A DNA stretch of 8,306 nt from Eubacteriales bacterium (GCA_025361685.1 JANYKE010000204.1:1-8306); one strand, 5' to 3'; shown: positions 1 through 7,032, counted from the stretch's first letter. Program-made: numbers and translations. The notes: a model not told the origin generated them from the letters alone.

Positions 1-1007
1 TTTTCAAGTTTTAAAAGCGTGTTGTGATAAAAAGTTCCGTCGCTGAATGTAACTTTCGTAGGGTCGTTTGGATCCGGAATTGCCGGGGTAGTATAGTTCT
101 TGCCTGTATAAATATTACTTATATTCATATCAAGTTTGTCACCCATAATTGATGCAACGCCTGTGACTCCGCCGTTGTCGCCGTTGGCAGCAATTACACT
201 TGTAACCAAAGTTCCGTGATTGTTGCCGCCATCTTCAATATTTCCATTCATATCTTTTTGCAAATCTTTTGTTTTGTCTCCGTTAAATTTTGTTTTTCCT
301 GTGGCTTCCGAAAAGTCATCTCTTAATGGTTCGTCAGCAACACCGACTTTTACAGGATTCAAATTCATGCCTGATGCTTTCAATATTTTATATGCATCGC
401 TCATTCCAATGTTGTTATAGTTTTTACTATTGTTTCCCTCTTTGTAAAGTGGGTCGTTAAATGGGCCGCCCTGTGTTCCCTTAATTGCGCCGTAGACCAT
501 CGAATTGGTTGAAACAATATCTACACCGTCATAGCTTTGTGCTTTGGCAATTGCAGCAGTCAACTCACCCTCGCTGTTCGATGAAAAATCAATTAGATAA
601 AGATTGATTGATTTTATCTCACCGGTTATTTTGCCCTTTAGGTCAGATGCAATTGTTTGTGCTTTTGATCTGTCAACACCATCTTTTAACATGACAGTTA
701 TTTGACTAACCGGTACATAGCCATATTCGGTGGTACTCATAACCTTAGTTGGATCAACAAAACTCGAGTAGCTTCCGCCGCCCTTGTTGAAAATACCGGG
801 CAAAAATTTCACAGCTAAAAAACCTGCGGTTGCCATAAATAACAAACCGACCACAACACTTATTGCGATTATCATTCTTTTCTTCTTTTTTTTCTTCTGT
901 GCCAATGCTAATGCTTGTGCTTGTGCTGCATAGGCCTGTGCAGCCGGATCAAAATTTCCTAAGTTTGGCAGATTTGGCATGCTTGGCATATTTCCCATAT
1001 TATCCAT
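1..1007 (-). CDS. Membrane-anchored subtilisin-like (S8) serine protease, 3' end cut by window edge
   Basis: My own translation gives 335 residues running off the window start, so the protein is partial. Residues 1-36 are an Asn/Met/Pro-rich then Ala/Gln-rich tail. A Lys6-Arg patch (38-44) and one membrane helix (about 45-66) follow, giving a type II anchor with the catalytic part outside. Residues about 97-173 resemble the I9/fervidolysin-type propeptide of subtilases. The peptidase domain starts near 200. The catalytic Asp is D225 in VGVADEP, where most relatives have D-[ST]-G. The catalytic His is H264 in NNHGTLVTSVIAA, followed by the usual GVTGVAS strand. The catalytic Ser lies beyond the window, so activity cannot be judged. 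I chose ATG 1007 because AGGAGG (1016-1021) sits 8 nt upstream; ATG 1013, in the same frame, would leave only 2 nt. ATG 1013 overlaps the lgt stop (ATGA), so the two genes are almost certainly co-transcribed. The substrate is unknown. A degenerate, inactive S8 homologue is the main alternative. Confidence 0.88.
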   Translation of the reverse strand, partial: MDNMGNMPSMPNLPNLGNFDPAAQAYAAQAQALALAQKKKKKKRMIIAISVVVGLLFMATAGFLAVKFLPGIFNKGGGSYSSFVDPTKVMSTTEYGYVPVSQITVMLKDGVDRSKAQTIASDLKGKITGEIKSINLYLIDFSSNSEGELTAAIAKAQSYDGVDIVSTNSMVYGAIKGTQGGPFNDPLYKEGNNSKNYNNIGMSDAYKILKASGMNLNPVKVGVADEPLRDDFSEATGKTKFNGDKTKDLQKDMNGNIEDGGNNHGTLVTSVIAANGDNGGVTGVASIMGDKLDMNISNIYTGKNYTTPAIPDPNDPTKVTFSDGTFYHNTLLKLE

Positions 1008-1009
1008 TT

Positions 1010-1822
1010 TCATTTCCTCCTGAACTTATTTATAAATAAATCTTTGTAACGATAGGCTAATATTGTAACAAGAACTATGAGTGCGATTGAATAGAACAGT
1101 GGGTCAAAATAATTTGGCAGGCTGTAGAACTTTGGCGCTTCACGCAGCGGCAAGTTTATTAGTCGACCTGTGGTGTAAATTATTCCAAATACAAGACCTG
1201 CGGTGCCATCCCTAAAACCCTTCTTTAAAATCAAGATTACTATTATAAGGCCAATGAAGGCTGCAATGATTTCATAAATCTGTGTTGGATGCAAAGCAGA
1301 TGTGTGAGTGGGCAATAGGCCGGATAATGGGCCGGTGTATTTTTGCACAATTGGTAATGAAATTCCCCAAGGAAGTTTAGTTGGTACACCGACGCAGCAA
1401 CCGTTAAGGAAACATCCTATTCTTGCAAACATTATCCCTACTGCCAATCCCGGGGCTAGGCAATCACCTAACTTCCACAAATCAATCTTAAAGATTTTGC
1501 AAATAAATATCCCGAAGATACATCCCAAAACGATACCGATGTACATATCGAAATTTGCATATTCAAATGCAAATATTCGCATTGTGTCATCTTTGTACAA
1601 TTCGTAGTTGGTAATAAAATGCGACAGCCTAGCAAAAATGACAACTGTAGTAGCTGTTAGAAGCAATACTGCAAAGGTTTTGCCGATATTCTGTCTTCTT
1701 TTTGCCAAAACGAATATCGATACTGCTATTGCTAAAATCGCTGCCAGTACAATAAAAAAACTGTATGACGTAATTTCAATGTGCGTTTGGCCAATATCTA
1801 TCGAAAAAAGGTTCTTAAACAT
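1010..1822 (-). CDS. lgt: Prolipoprotein diacylglyceryl transferase family membrane protein (divergent Lgt)
   Basis: The product is 270 residues, close to the usual Lgt length, with about seven membrane helices. Lgt moves diacylglyceryl from phosphatidylglycerol to the lipobox cysteine of prolipoproteins in the cytoplasmic membrane. The family signature is clear: ARIGCFLNGCC around R134 and N140, then VPTKLPWGIS, then HPTQIYE (H178-E184), and GRLINLPLRE near the C-terminus (R220, R227). It is divergent: where the E. coli enzyme has an essential histidine (H103, in FHGG, from memory) this protein reads FDMY (91-94) with no histidine. It also carries three cysteines around the signature (C137, C142, C143). 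The reading frame extends upstream to TTG 1867, but a strong promoter overlaps that extension, so ATG 1822 is the start; its ribosome site (GAATGGAA) is weak. It is the first gene of a pair with the membrane subtilase. Membership of the family is firm; the true Lgt reaction is less certain. Confidence 0.86.
   Translation of the reverse strand: MFKNLFSIDIGQTHIEITSYSFFIVLAAILAIAVSIFVLAKRRQNIGKTFAVLLLTATTVVIFARLSHFITNYELYKDDTMRIFAFEYANFDMYIGIVLGCIFGIFICKIFKIDLWKLGDCLAPGLAVGIMFARIGCFLNGCCVGVPTKLPWGISLPIVQKYTGPLSGLLPTHTSALHPTQIYEIIAAFIGLIIVILILKKGFRDGTAGLVFGIIYTTGRLINLPLREAPKFYSLPNYFDPLFYSIALIVLVTILAYRYKDLFINKFRRK
1016..1021 (-). promoter_or_regulatory. Ribosome binding site of the subtilase gene
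   Basis: A perfect AGGAGG lies inside the last codons of lgt. Its spacing is 8 nt to ATG 1007 but only 2 nt to ATG 1013, which decides the start. Because it lies within the upstream coding region, translation of the two genes is probably coupled. Confidence 0.85.
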
Positions 1823-1851
1823 GCGCCATTTCCATTCTCTATAATGACACC

Positions 1852-1880
1852 ATTCTATATCTTGCAATATTCAATGTCAA
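1852..1880 (-). promoter_or_regulatory. Sigma-70/SigA-type promoter of the lgt-subtilase operon
   Basis: On the minus strand the -35 box TTGACA (1880-1875) is a perfect consensus. A 17-bp spacer follows (1874-1858), then the -10 box TAGAAT (1857-1852, 5 of 6). Transcription would start near 1845, leaving a leader of about 22 nt before ATG 1822. The -35 begins a few bases after the stop codon of the diguanylate cyclase gene, so this unit can be expressed independently, though no terminator separates the two. Confidence 0.8.
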
Positions 1881-1887
1881 TAGATTA

Positions 1888-2976
1888 TTATTTGTTGGCT
1901 GAGCGCTTTCCGGCTTTATCTGCATACATTAATTCGTCAGCTTTACGAATCAATATTTCAATTGTATCATCACCACTTTTTATTACTGAAAAACCAACTG
2001 ATATGCTTATGTCGATTTTTGGCGTTGGTGAGTTTATATTTGCAGCGGCGATAGAACTATTAACTCTATCTTTAAACATTTCGGCCATTTGAACATCACA
2101 ATCCGCAGCAATTGCCAAAAACTCATCTCCGCCTATACGTGCAACTATATCGGTTTCCCTGAAACTGCTTTTTAAAATATCGGCCACATTTACTATGAGT
2201 TTATCGCCTTCCAGGTGACCAAAATTATCATTAACATATTTTAATCTGTCGATATCAAACATGAATACCGCAAAACGCTTCTCGAAAAAATTATTTCGTT
2301 GTATTTCATTTATATACAGGCGGTTATATAAACCTGTCATTGGATCACGAACTAACATTGAGCGCAATTTCTCCTCATTCTCTTGAAGAATGATGTTCTG
2401 ATCAGCAATTTTATCTATCTGTTTTCGACTGATAAAACTTGATAAAATACCAAAAATTGATACAAATATTAAGAAAGTGAAGAGACTTGCCAAATTTGCT
2501 TTCATGAGGCCGGGATTAAAATATATGAAGCCGCTCAGAAATATAAACTGAGCAATTGTAAAAAAGAAAGTCACTCTTTCGGATAAAAAAAACGCACATA
2601 TTTGAATTGATAACGCAAAATACACCAGAGGAACTATATCACCGTTAATTACGTTGCCGTCAAGTAAAGCCGAAACCCAAGGTCCAAAAGATAAACTGAA
2701 TACTGTCAGCGTTGCAGATATAGTATAGCGACCGGATATGTTTAATTTGAAGGCAATAATCTGAAATAAAAACAGAACTAAAACAAGAGATACATAAAAA
2801 ATGCGATATGTACCTAAATCAATTATTGTAATTAATATAGCTGTTGCAAATAAAAGAAATATTAGTGCAATTTGAAACCATAACAAAACAAATGCTCTTC
2901 TGCCATTATGATCAGAATACTTTGCATGAAATATGTCGAACATTGTTTTCGCCTTACTCAAAATCCGCATTGACAT
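1888..2976 (-). CDS. Membrane diguanylate cyclase (6 TM helices plus GGDEF domain)
   Basis: The 362-residue protein makes cyclic di-GMP from two GTP. Its N-terminal half holds about six hydrophobic helices (roughly 30-52, 58-78, 85-106, 113-131, 135-154, 163-183) and looks like a membrane sensor I cannot assign to a named family. A short, probably coiled-coil linker (about 184-210) leads to a complete GGDEF domain opening with DPMTGLYNR. The metal-binding FDIDRLKYVND is present (D241). The active-site loop is intact GGDEF at 282-286. An RETD motif (273-276) five residues before it matches the RxxD inhibitory I-site, so product feedback is expected. There is no EAL, HD-GYP or PAS domain. The frame opens at TTG 2982, but GGAG (2985-2988) is 8 nt from ATG 2976, which I take as the start. 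It is a single gene between the isomerase and lgt. The signal it senses is unknown. Confidence 0.93.
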   Translation of the reverse strand: MSMRILSKAKTMFDIFHAKYSDHNGRRAFVLLWFQIALIFLLFATAILITIIDLGTYRIFYVSLVLVLFLFQIIAFKLNISGRYTISATLTVFSLSFGPWVSALLDGNVINGDIVPLVYFALSIQICAFFLSERVTFFFTIAQFIFLSGFIYFNPGLMKANLASLFTFLIFVSIFGILSSFISRKQIDKIADQNIILQENEEKLRSMLVRDPMTGLYNRLYINEIQRNNFFEKRFAVFMFDIDRLKYVNDNFGHLEGDKLIVNVADILKSSFRETDIVARIGGDEFLAIAADCDVQMAEMFKDRVNSSIAAANINSPTPKIDISISVGFSVIKSGDDTIEILIRKADELMYADKAGKRSANK

Positions 2977-2984
2977 TTTCAAAT

Positions 2985-2988
2985 CTCC
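2985..2988 (-). promoter_or_regulatory. Ribosome binding site of the diguanylate cyclase gene
   Basis: GGAG lies 8 nt before ATG 2976 and only 2 nt before the upstream in-frame TTG 2982, so it favours the ATG start. A further in-frame ATG at 2970 is 14 nt away and less likely. Confidence 0.7.
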
Positions 2989-3022
2989 ACATCTGCTAAA
3001 TTTTAATATTAATCATGTGAGT

Positions 3023-3051
3023 ATTCTATATTAAAAGTGTACCAAAATCTA
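3023..3051 (-). promoter_or_regulatory. Possible promoter of the diguanylate cyclase gene
   Basis: A TAGAAT -10-like box (3028-3023) lies 17 bp after a poor -35 match, TAGATT (3051-3046, about 3 of 6). The 134-bp space between the isomerase stop and the cyclase start is AT-rich, so chance matches are common. It is offered because the cyclase has no functional link to the sugar genes upstream and probably has its own promoter. An activator or another sigma factor could account for the weak -35. Confidence 0.3.
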
Positions 3052-3110
3052 TACCTATCGAATATTTTTTTGCTCATAAACATTACTCTCACCGGATAAG
3101 AATATAATTA

Positions 3111-4595
3111 TTAAACATTAAAAGGATTCTCATCCTTGTACATCATCGAAACGGGTTTATTGTATTCGACATCAGAAACCCCCATCATTTTCATTGCAGC
3201 AAATAGTATCTTGCCGGTGTGGTTGAAGGCGATGCCTGCATGATGCGGAAATCTTTTTGCGATAAGCACGTGTCTGTAAAACCTTGCCATTTCTTTTATT
3301 GCAAAAACGCCGATCCCTCCGAAGGATTTAGGATCAATATCAATTACTTCACCTTCGGCAACATAGCTTCTCAAGTCGCAGTCCGCGGTGCTCTGCAGAC
3401 GAAACATAGTAATATCGCCGGATTTAATTGTGCCTTCCAATGTACCGCGCGAAATATCCGGTTCCTTATCCGGCTCTAATAATCTATGCATGATTAACTG
3501 ATGTTTCATCGCAAAACTGCTCATGCAGCAACTTGAAGTATTTCCGCAATGAAAGCCCATAAACAAATCATTTAGCTTATATCCTTCAAACTTTTCCTTA
3601 TTATTGTCAAACATATCATTTGGAACTGTGTTATTTATATCTAGGAGTGCAGCAGGGAATTGCGTTGCAAGAGTTATGATATATTCGCTAAGCACACCGT
3701 AGATATCGGTCTCGCATGAAACAGGTATTCCTCTAGCTGCAAATCTTGAATTGACATAACATGGTACAAATCCGAAGGAGGTCTGAAATGCAGGCCAGCA
3801 CTTATTTGCGAAGACTGCAAATTGAGATGCACCAATATTGTTTTCCATCCAGTCGGTTAAGGTTAATTCATATTGTGCAAGTGTTGGCAAGATGCCGGGA
3901 AAACAGTTTCCGGTTGCAAGTTCTTCTTCCATGTGTTTCACAATTTCGGGAATTCGCTTGTCGTTTTCGTGTGAAATAAATGATGAGTATAAATCAAGCT
4001 CGGAGTTTTCCATGATTTCGACACCCAAGTCAAACAGAGGTTTGATAGGTGCGTTGCATGCAAGAAAATCATGTGGCCGCGGACCAAATCCAAAAATCTT
4101 CAGATTCCGAACACCGATAATTATTCTGGATATGTTCGAAAAATCAGCAATCATATCAGCAATTTCATTTGGTGTTCCTACCGGGTATTCGGGAATGTAA
4201 GGGGACAGGTTCCGCAATCCGATATTATACGATGCATTTAGCATTCCGCAATAGGCATCGCCACGATCATCAAACAGATTGGCTTCGGTATCTTCAGCCG
4301 CGGCAACAAACATAGCAGGGCCTGCAAACCGCTGTGCGAGAAGCGTCTCCGGTCCCTCAGGTCCAAAGTTTCCGAGATAGACAACGAGAGCATTTGCATC
4401 CGAAGCTTTTAGTTCATCAAGTGCCTTCAACACATCCCTTTCATTTTCAATAATAGTATCAGGCACAGCAATCTTGATGCCTTTATCGGCGCAGGCTTTG
4501 ACAACCATATCTCTTCTTTTCTTGCTTAGCTCAACCGGAAAGCAGTCTCTGCTGACAGCCACTATGCCTAACTTAACCTTTGGAACATTAATCAT
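3111..4595 (-). CDS. L-fucose/L-arabinose isomerase-like protein (FucI/AraA superfamily)
   Basis: The 494-residue protein resembles the metal-dependent aldose-ketose isomerase superfamily of FucI and AraA, which interconvert L-fucose/L-fuculose or L-arabinose/L-ribulose in the cytoplasm. The N-terminal Rossmann-like part reads KVKLGIVAVSRDCFP. The expected metal ligands are present: E295 in SCETDIYG, D319 in LLDINN and H451 or H452 in FPHHAG. The E-to-D gap of 24 residues equals that of E. coli FucI E337/D361 (from memory). A GFHCGN motif (346-351) recalls the AraA histidine region. It is about 100 residues shorter than E. coli FucI (591), so it is a subfamily, and the sugar cannot be read from the sequence. 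GGAGG (4604-4608) is 8 nt before ATG 4595, so I reject the longer frame opening at ATG 4628. It follows the GH74-like propeller gene by 76 bp and is probably co-transcribed with it, which suggests the two handle the same carbohydrate. Confidence 0.85.
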   Translation of the reverse strand: MINVPKVKLGIVAVSRDCFPVELSKKRRDMVVKACADKGIKIAVPDTIIENERDVLKALDELKASDANALVVYLGNFGPEGPETLLAQRFAGPAMFVAAAEDTEANLFDDRGDAYCGMLNASYNIGLRNLSPYIPEYPVGTPNEIADMIADFSNISRIIIGVRNLKIFGFGPRPHDFLACNAPIKPLFDLGVEIMENSELDLYSSFISHENDKRIPEIVKHMEEELATGNCFPGILPTLAQYELTLTDWMENNIGASQFAVFANKCWPAFQTSFGFVPCYVNSRFAARGIPVSCETDIYGVLSEYIITLATQFPAALLDINNTVPNDMFDNNKEKFEGYKLNDLFMGFHCGNTSSCCMSSFAMKHQLIMHRLLEPDKEPDISRGTLEGTIKSGDITMFRLQSTADCDLRSYVAEGEVIDIDPKSFGGIGVFAIKEMARFYRHVLIAKRFPHHAGIAFNHTGKILFAAMKMMGVSDVEYNKPVSMMYKDENPFNV

Positions 4596-4603
4596 TATTT
4601 TAT

Positions 4604-4608
4604 CCTCC
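4604..4608 (-). promoter_or_regulatory. Ribosome binding site of the isomerase-like gene
   Basis: GGAGG lies 8 nt upstream of ATG 4595. It is inside the longer frame that opens at ATG 4628, which has no comparable site, so it fixes the start at 4595. Confidence 0.85.
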
Positions 4609-4622
4609 AATCTATACTTATA

Positions 4623-4660
4623 TGTCAAGATAAATCAGAAAACTTTGACTTTTCTTGACA
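4623..4660. repeat. Imperfect inverted repeat (possible operator or mRNA hairpin) between propeller and isomerase genes
   Basis: The outer arms TGTCAAGA (4623-4630) and TCTTGACA (4653-4660) are exact reverse complements. The pairing continues inward with two 3-bp blocks (AAA/TTT and TCA/TGA), each side carrying one bulged base, to an 8-nt loop at 4638-4645. That makes about 14 bp in 38 nt. It occupies half of the 76-bp gap before the isomerase ribosome site. There is no U-tract after it on the minus strand and the stem is AT-rich, so it does not look like a strong terminator. An operator, a processing site or a stabilising 3' hairpin are all possible; function is not shown. Confidence 0.5.
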
Positions 4661-4671
4661 AATAAATCATC

Positions 4672-7032
4672 TTACTCAGTTTCGAGGGCAGAGCCGTGCC
4701 ATACACTTGAGCCGAAGGTTGTAATGTAAACCATATCTTTGTTGTGTATGTCAAGGACAGCGTTGTGTCCCCATTTGAAATCGTAACCTTTTAGTTTGTT
4801 CCAGGTTTTACCGTAGTCTATTGAGAGATATGCTGCGTTTTGGAAGGTTACGGCATAGATTCTGGAAGGATTGTCTTTGTCCACGGTTACACCGAAAACA
4901 TATGACGAGCTGTCAAAAATACTGGCCCATGTGAGGCCACCGTCTTCAGTCATATAAACTCCGCCGAATCTTTCAGACACATCTTCGTTAAGCGGCCAAC
5001 AGGCAGCATACATTCTCTTTGGATTTGTCGGATCAAAATCAATATTAACAGGTCCGTTAACACCGGCCGGAAGATGAACCTGAGTCCAGCTTTCAGCGCC
5101 GTCTTCGGATTTGAATATCGTCCCATCAACAACGTCATTATTTTCCATTGCGCGAACATTTACAAGATAAAGTGTGCCATCAGGAAGCTGAGTTAGTTTC
5201 CAAGAATAAATATTCCTTCCTAAACCAACATTCTTTTCTGTCCAAATTTTGCCATCATCAACAGACTTGAATACACCCTGACCACATGCCGCGATATACA
5301 AAGTTCTGTTGTCGGCAGGACTGGCTGGGTCGAGAATAATATGTGTAGCCAAACATTTTTTTGGAAGTCCGCTGCTCGATGCTTTCCATTCTCCAACGCC
5401 GGTATCTGTTTTGCATACGCCGCCGATAAATCTTGGAGCTGTTTGCATCTTATCATCTTTAAAGACTTTTTCCCTTGGAAGGTCGTGGCACATTCCCCAT
5501 ACAGACCAGATGCGGTCTTTAACTTCAGGGTCAAACACAATCCAATAGCAGGAATTAACCCATTCCCAAGGAACTCCTGCAATACCTGATACCCATGACT
5601 TTCCAGCGTTGTGAGAATCAAGTATACCGATATCCGAATATGAAAATACAAGGTGATCCTTGTCAAGCGGATCAAAATACATTCCGTAACAAGTCGTAAC
5701 TTCAAGGTTTCTGCCGGATATGGTTCCATCGGGATAATCAAAGCAATAGCACTGCTCCCATGTCTCACCGCCATTTGTTGTCATGTATACATCACCTTGT
5801 CCGGTGTATAGACAGACATCAGGATTTGTAGGATGTACCGAAAAAAACCATGGCGGAGTCATCCAATCTGTATCGTATTTTTCTTCCAGCCAACTTGTCT
5901 TCATGTTTTCAGGATATGTATCTCCGGTTTTCATAGACCATGTCCATGTTTCACCTGCATCTTCTGTTTTCATAATACCTTCGTAATTCATCTCAGGTTT
6001 AGGTTCCGGAAATATTTCAGGATGACGAAAAATAGAAATATATGCAGTCCGACAGTCGTTTTCGGCAACGCCAATATCTTTAAACCATCTTCTTTGACCA
6101 TTGTCAGGGCCGCAAAAATCCGCATCCAGGCCGACCGAAAGCTCTTGCCATGTCTGACATGAGTCAGTTGATCGCATTACACCAGTAAGAATTTTACTCT
6201 GAGAATATTGGACTTCTGTTAACAAGAAAAATGTTGTCAGGCCGGTTTCTTTATTCACGCCGGCAGTTGCACTAACGATTCTTGAAACTCTTATATTGTC
6301 AGAATATCCATTTTCTGCCCTGGTTCTTTTTATGGTAATGGGATGCGCTATTCTTGGAGAAAGTGCCAGTTCTTCAAACATTCCAGACTTGCTGCTCCAT
6401 TTGTACGCACCATCATTTGAAAAAGCAAAAACTTGTCTGTCATCAATTGGCGAATTTGGATCAACAAATATTTTTTTGAAAATATTTCCGCCAAGCTCAC
6501 CTAAAGCTTTCCAAGAGATGCCCCAATCATCTGAGAAAAACAGTACTAGGTTATCGGCCTCATACCTAATCGAATCACCGGTTCCAACACCAATATATAT
6601 ATGTTCAGGTTGTTGTGGGTCAACACAGATTGCTTGGATTTTTCCGCCCGGCCAGTTGTCATCAGTAATAAAAAACTGAAGGGCTTCATCGCCGATAAAT
6701 TTTTCGCTCTTAATTTTATTCTTATCAGGAAACACAAGATTCCATTCTTGGCCATTATCTGTTGAACGATACAATCCGCTTGAGCCTGCATATATGGTTC
6801 CTCGAGTTGAAGGATCAAAGCTTATTGCATCAACTCTTGATTTGAGGTTCAGTGTCTCCCAATTTTTCCCGCCGTCATAAGTAATGTAAGTTGCTGTCAT
6901 GTCACATGTTATCATTGCTACGTTAGGGTCATGCGGGCTGACTGCAGGAGTAAACATAGTGCCACCGCCACCGGGTCCAAAGATTTCCCACCCGTTTCGC
7001 ACATTAGTTTTATACGTCTCATTTCCAAGCAT
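4672..7032 (-). CDS. GH74-like Asp-box (BNR) beta-propeller protein without a signal peptide
   Basis: The 786-residue protein is built almost wholly of Asp-box repeats ([ST]-x-D-x-G-x-x-W). I count 11, some with a changed residue, with boxes starting near residues 51, 90, 167, 288, 356, 418, 473, 590, 642, 695 and 737. This spread fits a tandem double propeller like GH74 xyloglucanases. The N-terminus matches that family: FGPGGGG (18-24), then VSPHDPNVAMITCD (31-44), where D44 aligns with the N-terminal catalytic Asp of GH74 (RTDIGGAY, from memory). The second GH74 catalytic Asp cannot be placed with confidence. There is no signal peptide, TM helix or anchor, so the protein should be cytoplasmic, unlike most GH74 enzymes. 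GGAGG (7040-7044) is 7 nt from the ATG. It is first in a unit with the sugar isomerase-like gene, which supports a carbohydrate role. A non-enzymatic or sialidase-like propeller (VPS10/BNR class) is the alternative. Confidence 0.85.
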   Translation of the reverse strand: MLGNETYKTNVRNGWEIFGPGGGGTMFTPAVSPHDPNVAMITCDMTATYITYDGGKNWETLNLKSRVDAISFDPSTRGTIYAGSSGLYRSTDNGQEWNLVFPDKNKIKSEKFIGDEALQFFITDDNWPGGKIQAICVDPQQPEHIYIGVGTGDSIRYEADNLVLFFSDDWGISWKALGELGGNIFKKIFVDPNSPIDDRQVFAFSNDGAYKWSSKSGMFEELALSPRIAHPITIKRTRAENGYSDNIRVSRIVSATAGVNKETGLTTFFLLTEVQYSQSKILTGVMRSTDSCQTWQELSVGLDADFCGPDNGQRRWFKDIGVAENDCRTAYISIFRHPEIFPEPKPEMNYEGIMKTEDAGETWTWSMKTGDTYPENMKTSWLEEKYDTDWMTPPWFFSVHPTNPDVCLYTGQGDVYMTTNGGETWEQCYCFDYPDGTISGRNLEVTTCYGMYFDPLDKDHLVFSYSDIGILDSHNAGKSWVSGIAGVPWEWVNSCYWIVFDPEVKDRIWSVWGMCHDLPREKVFKDDKMQTAPRFIGGVCKTDTGVGEWKASSSGLPKKCLATHIILDPASPADNRTLYIAACGQGVFKSVDDGKIWTEKNVGLGRNIYSWKLTQLPDGTLYLVNVRAMENNDVVDGTIFKSEDGAESWTQVHLPAGVNGPVNIDFDPTNPKRMYAACWPLNEDVSERFGGVYMTEDGGLTWASIFDSSSYVFGVTVDKDNPSRIYAVTFQNAAYLSIDYGKTWNKLKGYDFKWGHNAVLDIHNKDMVYITTFGSSVWHGSALETE

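Noticed and set aside
3060..3100. Possible terminator after the isomerase gene
   Set aside because: The only pairing (CTTAT with ATGAG) is short and includes a wobble pair, and what follows on the minus strand is an A-run rather than a U-run.
3077..3120. Direct repeat TAAACATTA (3077-3085 and 3112-3120)
   Set aside because: Nine AT-rich bases in an AT-rich spacer, the second copy overlapping the isomerase stop codon; likely chance.
4600..4628. TTGACA (4628-4623) as a -35 box for an isomerase promoter
   Set aside because: With 17-bp spacing the -10 would fall on the ribosome binding site with no match to TATAAT. The hexamer is better explained as one arm of the inverted repeat.
3111..4628. 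Isomerase start at ATG 4628
   Set aside because: The extra 11 residues cover the ribosome binding site of ATG 4595 and look like untranslated leader.
5220..5774. 184-residue frame on the minus strand inside the propeller gene
   Set aside because: It overlaps a clearly conserved Asp-box protein in another frame, has no ribosome site and its translation shows no family features. Other plus- and minus-strand frames inside the genes, such as 6899-7459 and 1308-1607, are shadows for the same reasons.
3111..7032. Standard fucose or sialic-acid catabolic operon
   Set aside because: No fucose kinase, aldolase, permease or Neu5Ac lyase is present. The propeller lacks a recognisable sialidase arginine triad or FRIP motif and is closer to GH74.
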